A stretch of DNA of 64,000 nucleotides. It comes from DATFCK01 sp963728975. GTDB taxonomy: Bacteria; Verrucomicrobiota; Verrucomicrobiia; Chthoniobacterales; UBA10450. Below the pieces are notes generated by a model, which did not search any database, was not told the DNA's origin, and saw only the letters and a list, made by a program, of their open reading frames with translations. Positions 58,738 through 64,000 of the stretch are shown here, one piece after another; positions within the stretch are counted from its first letter, which is position 1, and every line of letters starts with the position of its first letter. The DNA lies in NCBI GenBank assembly GCA_963728975.1, contig CAVSMF010000001.1:558001-622000 (forward strand). Reading direction: 5' to 3'. The translations under genes and the position numbers were made by a program.

Positions 58738-59250
58738 CTATTTCAGCTTGGCTTGAGTCTTCTTTGCCAGATCGAGATGTTTCTGAATCATTTTGGCCGT
58801 CTTGGCCGCGAATTTCTTCACATCCGGGTCACTTCCATTGTTCCCTTCCTCCTGGAACTCGGAAAGGTCCTTTTCATGATCCTTTACCATCATGTTCATG
58901 TAGGCTTTGTCCGATTTCCAATCGACCTTTACCGTGGTTTCGGGAAGCGTCACGCCTTTTCGCGAAGCGATCGCCTTGAGCTCGTCTCCCGCTTTCGAAT
59001 GGTCGGTAACCATCCGGTTGCCGAACTTTTTCACATCGGCATGCTCGCCTTTGTCCGACGCCGCCTTACCCCATTCCACCTCGAATTTCCCTCCTTTGGC
59101 CGCCTTTTTCATGAAGCTCTTGTCCGCTGCGCTTAAACTCTTGCCGCTTTCAGCTTTGGGCGCCGCTTGAAGCGGCGTGAGAAGGCACAGGGTAACAATA
59201 CCCAAACCGGCCATGGCGATATGGGAACTTAAAGTAATTTTGTTTTTCAT
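58738..59250 (-). CDS. Exported DUF4142 domain protein
   Basis: A 170-aa protein with a signal peptide ('MKNKITLSSHIAMAGLGIVTLCLLTPLQAAPKA') and a ferritin-like helical DUF4142 domain ('SAADKSFMKKAAKGGKFEVEWG', 'FGNRMVTDHSKAGDELKAIA', 'MMVKDHEKDLSEFQEEG', 'FAAKTAKMIQKHLDLAKK'). ATG 59250 fits the leader. DUF4142 proteins are periplasmic and of unknown activity. A frameshifted paralogue lies 1.7 kb upstream on the same strand with a TPR gene between them. Confidence 0.92.
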   Translation of the reverse strand: MKNKITLSSHIAMAGLGIVTLCLLTPLQAAPKAESGKSLSAADKSFMKKAAKGGKFEVEWGKAASDKGEHADVKKFGNRMVTDHSKAGDELKAIASRKGVTLPETTVKVDWKSDKAYMNMMVKDHEKDLSEFQEEGNNGSDPDVKKFAAKTAKMIQKHLDLAKKTQAKLK

Positions 59251-59353
59251 ACATATTTCTTGGTTGGATTGCCCGGAATTTCCGGTAACCCAGATTCGCT
59301 GCCGTCCCATCCCTTGGACGTGACAAAACTTCCGGCCCGGCCGACCCCGGAAT

Positions 59354-60763
59354 TTAGCCGAGCTTGCGTTGGTAGGAACTTTCCACCCGCTTTGCGACAT
59401 CTTTGTAACCGTAATCCGCCTCGTAAATCTGCTTCATGCAATCGAGGGATTTGTCATGCTCTCCCATTTTTTCGTAGATCAGTCCCAAGTTGTAGACGAT
59501 CTCCTTTTTCATGGCGTCCATTGCCAATATCTCCTTGGCCGCTTCTTCAAACTGTTTCATGGCCAGATCGAGCATGCCAAGCTCTCCGTAGCAACGGCCC
59601 AGCAGGTTCATCGCCTTCAAACGGGCATTCGGGTTCTGCCGCGCCCTTTGCAACTCGGGCAGGGCATCGCGAAACAGCCCGGCATTCACCAGCTCTTCTC
59701 CCAGCTCAAACCGCAACTGGAGATCGGTCGGGTTTCGCTCCACCCCTTTGCGAGCCTCGCCAATCAACAACTCGGCCCGATCCTTTCGGGCCGCTTCCAA
59801 TTTTTCGCTTCTCTCCCGGTAGGAAGGGTCCGCCGGTCCATGCCCGGCGATAAAATCTTCGTGTTCCGCAATCTCGCGCTCGGATTGTTTCATTTTCAGA
59901 TCCGACACTTTTCGGGTTAATCCGCCGTCGCTCCCACCGGTTAGACCGGCAGCGTATTGATACCACGACATGGCGGTCTCGAAATCGCCTTTCTCCTCGT
60001 TCAACGCACCCAGTTTTCGGGCGAAATCCACATTCTCGGGCGCAGCCTGATGCCGGGCGAAGACTTCGCTGATCTGTTGATCGAGCGATTCGCCGCTCAG
60101 CTTCATCCGCGCTTGTTGCTCGAGCGAGACCGCTACTTCCTTGTCTTTGATGAGATCCCGATAACTCTCCGCCTGGGTCCAGCCCCCACTGCTCATCGAT
60201 GCCCGGGCTGAGGCATCTTTTCCAAGGCGCACCGCTTCGGCGTCAAGAGGATCGATCGCACTGATACGATTGTAGATTTCCACCTCCGAATCGCTCTTGC
60301 CGGTGTCGTGATACAACCGGCCAAGTTCGTGCAGCACCTTTATATCGCGCGGATTTTCTTCGAGCAAAGTTTGTAACGCGAAGACGCCTATTTCCGGCCA
60401 ACCCGCAGCCACCGCCGCTTCTTTGAGCACCAGGTTTGCCTGCCGATTGTAAGGCTCGTCTTCCAGCACTTTCTCCACCATTTCCACCGACCGTTTCGGG
60501 TCCTTTTTTATTTCCCGCTGGGCTTTCATCACCGCAAGCGGCGCCGTGGAAATATTAAAAAAGCTCTTCTTCGTCGCTCGATGTTTAGTCACTTCGCTCC
60601 GGCGTAAAAGTTGTCGTCCGGTGAGGAACTCCGGTTCCTGTTTCAGAATGCCCTGTAAAAGGGAAATGGCATAACCGAAATTGTGCAGCTCGATAGCAGC
60701 CACGGCTTTAAGCCAATGCCCGTGTTGCAATTCACTCAGCTCTTTCTCGGTTTTGACCGGCAT
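59354..60763 (-). CDS. Cytoplasmic TPR-repeat protein
   Basis: A 469-aa protein. It has an N-terminal segment 'HWLKAVAAIELHNFGYAISLLQGILKQEPEFLTGRQLLRRSE' and several TPR units ('LHELGRLYHDTGKSDSEVEIYNR', 'AMNLLGRCYGELGMLDLAMKQFEEAA', 'VYNLGLIYEKMGEHDKSLDCMKQIY'). A long charged coiled-coil-like region lies between about 250 and 340. No signal peptide or helix. Similar TPR proteins are widespread in Verrucomicrobia, and their role is unknown. It lies between two DUF4142 genes on the same strand. Confidence 0.87.
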   Translation of the reverse strand: MPVKTEKELSELQHGHWLKAVAAIELHNFGYAISLLQGILKQEPEFLTGRQLLRRSEVTKHRATKKSFFNISTAPLAVMKAQREIKKDPKRSVEMVEKVLEDEPYNRQANLVLKEAAVAAGWPEIGVFALQTLLEENPRDIKVLHELGRLYHDTGKSDSEVEIYNRISAIDPLDAEAVRLGKDASARASMSSGGWTQAESYRDLIKDKEVAVSLEQQARMKLSGESLDQQISEVFARHQAAPENVDFARKLGALNEEKGDFETAMSWYQYAAGLTGGSDGGLTRKVSDLKMKQSEREIAEHEDFIAGHGPADPSYRERSEKLEAARKDRAELLIGEARKGVERNPTDLQLRFELGEELVNAGLFRDALPELQRARQNPNARLKAMNLLGRCYGELGMLDLAMKQFEEAAKEILAMDAMKKEIVYNLGLIYEKMGEHDKSLDCMKQIYEADYGYKDVAKRVESSYQRKLG

Positions 60764-60930
60764 AACTTTGCTCTTCCGAAGCTATTATAATTTCGACAAC
60801 CGCTCCCGTCAGCGAAAAACAGAGGGGGGAGCTTTCCCACCCAGGCATCGGCCTGCCCCCCTCACCCGCGGGAAAAGCGCAGGGGGTGGTCGCGAACCCG
60901 CCTCTGTCTAAGGGCAAATGCTGCTTCTGA

Positions 60931-61525
60931 TTAATCCGCTCCGCCCCGGGCTCGTTTGATCGCCGCCAGGTCGCTTTTTATCATCGGCACAGTCTTCGCC
61001 GCCCAGGATTTGATGTCGCGGTCGTTCCCGGATTTGGCTTCGTGCTGAAACGCCCTGACGTCCTCCTCGGTCTCCTTTTCCATCGAATAGAGATATTGCC
61101 GGTCAAAGTCCTTACCCATGTTCCGCGCTTTAATGTTCTCCGTGGAAACCCCAAGACCCTTCTTCTTGGCCAGACCTAGCAATTGGGTGTTTGCTCTGGA
61201 ACGAGTCGCCACGATCTGCGCCGCTACCTTTTTTACCGCCGCGCTTTGGCCCTTCGTTTCCGCCATCTTGCCGTCCTCCACCGCCTGGGCCCCGGGTACT
61301 GGCCGCCATCAATAGAAACTTCTTGTCGTTTTCAGCCAATTTCACCGCTTGGGCAGGCTTCGCCGTGGCGGCCGGTTTTGGCCGGAGATAAGGGCTGTCG
61401 GAGGTATAGGTGGTAGTGGTTTCGGGTGCCTCGCCCTGACCCAAAACCGATCCGATCAGAGACAAACTGCCCAAAACAACCAGAGTCGCGGCGATCCGCC
61501 GCATCGATATCCATTCTCGTTTCAT
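60931..61525 (-). CDS. Exported DUF4142 protein interrupted by a single-base frameshift
   Basis: ATG 61525 gives the leader 'MRRIAATLVVLGSLSLIGSVLGQ' and 'LAENDKKFLLMAAS'. The frame then shifts near 61304, where one extra base (T on the plus strand, in GGGTACTGG) separates 'MAAS' from 'PGAQAVEDGKMAETKG'. Removing it restores a 197-aa DUF4142 protein whose helix spacing matches the intact paralogue at 58738-59250. As sequenced, the downstream part ('KKVAAQIVATRSRANTQLL' to 'IKRARGGAD') has no export signal. Confidence 0.8.
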
Positions 61526-61731
61526 TTTGAATCCTTTCCTTTGCTTTGTTTCGAATATCATCACGAATTCCGACGTAATAATCGGATGTTTACCGGCAAG
61601 TGAGTCAATATATCTAGCTGCCAGATTTGCCAATCACAACCCCGGGATCACAAGAAAACAAAAAATGCTCTTCCCGCGCCGCTCGCCGCCTTTTTCGACC
61701 CGCCGCCGGGAAGCGGAGCGTTCCGCCCTCT

Positions 61732-64000
61732 TCAAAGCAAATCCAGCTGTGGTTTATCCGGCCTGGGTTGGGCGCGCGGGCTCCGTTTCCGAGGCGCCGC
61801 CGCCGCGGTTTGATCCGGCTTTTCCAGATGAGCCAGAATATCCTTGGCCCGTTCCAGAATTTCTTTAGGTAATCCGGCCAGCCGGGCCACCTGGATTCCA
61901 TAGCTCTTGTCCGCGCCGCCCGGAACGATTTTGCGCAAAAAAATGATCTGCTCGTTCCATTCCCGAACCGCGACATTCAAATTGCAGACCCCGTTTCGCT
62001 CCTGCGCCAGCTTGGTCAGTTCATGATAATGGGTGGCGAACAACGTGCGGGCCCTAATCTTATCGTGAAGGAATTCGGCCACGCTCCAGGCAATCGACAG
62101 CCCATCGAAAGTCGATGTGCCGCGCCCGATTTCGTCCAGAATAACCAGACTGCGCCCGGTCGCGTTGTTGACGATGTTTGCCGTCTCGTTCATCTCCACC
62201 ATAAAAGTGGATTGCCCGCGGGCCAGATCGTCATTCGCGCCAACCCGGGTAAAGATGCGATCGACTATCCCGATCTCGGCGCTCGCCGCCGGCACAAAGC
62301 TGCCGATCTGGGCCATCAGCACGATCAGGGCGACCTGGCGGATATAAGTCGATTTGCCCGCCATGTTCGGCCCGGTAATGATGGCAAGCCTTCGTTCGTC
62401 GTCGAGCAGGGTGTCGTTAGGAACGAACTTTTCTTCAATCAACGTCTGATCGAGCACCGGATGCCGGCCTTCCCTGATCGAAAGTCCCAGAGTTTCGTTC
62501 AACACCGGACGGCAATAATGAAAAAGACGCGCGGTCTCGGCCAGCCCGCCCACTGCATCCAGCTCCGCGATGGCGGAAGCGGTTTGCTGGATCGGTCCGA
62601 TTTCGTTAACCGTCTCTTCCCGCAACTTTTGAAAGAGCTGAAATTCCAGGTTCCGGGCCCGCTCGTCCGCACCCAGAATCTTGGCCTCCACCTCCTTGAG
62701 CTCGGGGGTGACGAAACGCTCTCCGCCGACCGTGGTTTGCTTCCGGGTATAATGCGACGGCACATTCGCCAAATTGCTCTTGGTTACTTCGATGAAATAC
62801 CCGAACACCGAATTGAAACGTACCTTGAGCGACTTGATCCCGGTCGCGACGATCTCGCGCTCCTGCAATTCGCCGATCCAGCTTTTTCCTTGCCGCGACG
62901 CGCTTCGCAATTGATCCAGATCGGGATCGTAACCATCCCGGAACATTCCGCCTTCCTTGAGGGCCAGGGGTGGGTCGTCCACCAGCGCGCGTCCGAGTTT
63001 CTCCGCCAGCTCGGGCATTTCCTGAATTTCATTGCGCAAACGCAAAGCCAAACTCCGGTAGGCACGGCTTTCCGAACCGTCCGTTCTCGATGCCGCCTCC
63101 CGCCCGGTTCCGAATTCGCTTCTCTCGATCAGTTTTCCAAGCTCTTCCTTCAACTTCGGGATCTGCCCGAGCGAAACCTTCAGCGCGACCAGATCGCGGG
63201 CGTTACCGGAAGCCTGACTCAGGCGGCCGGCTGCGCGCTCCAGGTCGCGAATCGTTTTTAATTCCGCTCGGATCGAGCCGAGCAGATCGGGCTCCTGTAA
63301 AAAATCGGCGATCATCTGTTGCCGGCACTCGATTGCACGTGGATCGCGCAGGGGTTGCAATATCCAGGCCCGCAGTTTTCTCCCCCCCATCGGCGTCAGA
63401 GTCCGATCGAGCACCGCCAGCAAACTCGTATCCCGGGTACTTCGGGATTCGACCAGTTCCAGATTGATCTGGGTAGCCGCGTCCAGGGTAACAAATTCCG
63501 AGACGTTATCGCAGCGAAGCGAAGTGAAGTGATCGAGTTTACGCCGGAGCTGGTGTTTCAGGTAGTGAACGATGGCACCGGCAGCGGCCGTGGCAGCTCG
63601 CATTTCACCGCATCCGAAACCGTCGAGCGATTTTGTTTTGAAATGTTCGCAAAGGGTAAAGGAGGCCTGCTCCGGCAAAAACGCATAACCGTCATAAACA
63701 GTGACGTGGTTCAGCTCTCCCAACCTGTCCGTCTGGGCGTCGCTCACCAGAAGTTCGGAAGGCCCGACTCTTGCCAGCTCGTCCACCAGCGCTTGCTGGT
63801 TCTGGCGTTGGCTCAGCCGAAATTCACCCGTGGTCAGATCGGCATAAGCGAACCCGTAGGCTCCCTCGTCGATATAAACCGCGCCCAGATAATTGGCTCG
63901 CTTTGTTTCGAGCAAGTTCAGCTCGCTGACCGTGCCCGCGGTGACGATTTGGGTAATGTCGCGCGAAACAATCTTGCCCGGCTGCGGTTCGCTGGTCTGA
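61732..64000 (-). CDS. mutS: DNA mismatch repair protein MutS (5' end outside window)
   Basis: Recognises mispaired DNA and recruits repair. The frame stays open to the right edge ('TSEPQPGKIVSRDITQIVTAGTV', described in part). The visible protein covers the connector, lever, clamp and ATPase domains: 'YFIEVTKSNLANVP', Walker A 'ITGPNMAGKSTYIRQ', 'TRVGANDDLARGQSTFMVEMNE', 'LVILDEIGRGTSTFDG' and 'LFATHYHEL'. The N-terminal mismatch-binding domain with the Phe-x-Glu motif lies outside. The apparent TTG start at 63915 is internal. A 207-bp gap separates its stop from the downstream DUF4142 gene. Confidence 0.96.
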   Translation of the reverse strand, partial: QTSEPQPGKIVSRDITQIVTAGTVSELNLLETKRANYLGAVYIDEGAYGFAYADLTTGEFRLSQRQNQQALVDELARVGPSELLVSDAQTDRLGELNHVTVYDGYAFLPEQASFTLCEHFKTKSLDGFGCGEMRAATAAAGAIVHYLKHQLRRKLDHFTSLRCDNVSEFVTLDAATQINLELVESRSTRDTSLLAVLDRTLTPMGGRKLRAWILQPLRDPRAIECRQQMIADFLQEPDLLGSIRAELKTIRDLERAAGRLSQASGNARDLVALKVSLGQIPKLKEELGKLIERSEFGTGREAASRTDGSESRAYRSLALRLRNEIQEMPELAEKLGRALVDDPPLALKEGGMFRDGYDPDLDQLRSASRQGKSWIGELQEREIVATGIKSLKVRFNSVFGYFIEVTKSNLANVPSHYTRKQTTVGGERFVTPELKEVEAKILGADERARNLEFQLFQKLREETVNEIGPIQQTASAIAELDAVGGLAETARLFHYCRPVLNETLGLSIREGRHPVLDQTLIEEKFVPNDTLLDDERRLAIITGPNMAGKSTYIRQVALIVLMAQIGSFVPAASAEIGIVDRIFTRVGANDDLARGQSTFMVEMNETANIVNNATGRSLVILDEIGRGTSTFDGLSIAWSVAEFLHDKIRARTLFATHYHELTKLAQERNGVCNLNVAVREWNEQIIFLRKIVPGGADKSYGIQVARLAGLPKEILERAKDILAHLEKPDQTAAAAPRKRSPRAQPRPDKPQLDLL

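Overview
The window reads as chromosomal DNA of a free-living bacterium, most likely Verrucomicrobiota (Spartobacteria/Chthoniobacterales-like). This placement is inference. It rests on large secreted proteins ending in a TSP3-like 'DPDxDxxxNGLEYFFxTDP' segment plus a 'PRKFLRLQL' tail, on orphan MacB-type permeases, on a UbiA/MqnP-type prenyltransferase, and on frequent non-ATG, SD-poor starts. No rRNA, tRNA, CRISPR, phage or transposase gene was recognised.

Layout. (1) 1-5.0 kb: three tandem secreted proteins built from repeated ~155-aa 'NGDFETPPF...GW.V.G.GH' modules (DUF642-like/galactose-binding-like by inference). (2) 5.1-23.9 kb: mostly housekeeping genes: msrA, trmB, comEC, rarA, an Lhr-type helicase, a GspF/PilC protein, an MBL-like protein with a UbiA prenyltransferase, rpiB, a DnaJ/CbpA-like chaperone, DUF2905, a UDG-ThuA-PepF operon, a TPR protein and a serine hydrolase. 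(3) 24.2-30.6 kb: two more, much larger members of the secreted family, with four and five modules, long Pro-Thr linkers made of degenerate CCNACN hexamers, and a Calx-beta-like C-terminus. Each carries one single-base frameshift. (4) 30.7-34.8 kb: yjbQ, hpt-moaD, yajQ, a TPR lipoprotein and a DUF4097-like protein.

(5) 35.0-51.2 kb, all on the minus strand, is the most coherent system. An NtrC-type response regulator and its histidine kinase precede an operon of a 91-aa unknown protein, an HlyD/MacA-type adaptor, two MacB-type ATPases and four ~815-aa MacB/FtsX permeases of the 'ADOP' type. A consensus sigma-54 promoter (TGGCAC-N5-TTGCA, 48266-48251) lies just before the 91-aa gene, with a palindromic enhancer-like site about 100 bp upstream. 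This suggests a sigma-54-controlled export system whose first product is a small unknown protein.

(6) 51.3-64 kb: a secreted protein of unknown function, an RRM RNA-binding protein with a strong terminator, infA, a small zinc-ribbon-like protein, a fatty-acid desaturase, comM/yifB, a sigma-70 family factor, pyk, two DUF4142 proteins (one frameshifted) around a TPR protein, and mutS running off the right edge.

Three clean single-base indels (about 24329, 29016 and 61304) break otherwise perfect frames. Either the assembly has residual indel errors or several surface-protein genes are decaying or phase-variable. The sequence alone cannot decide.
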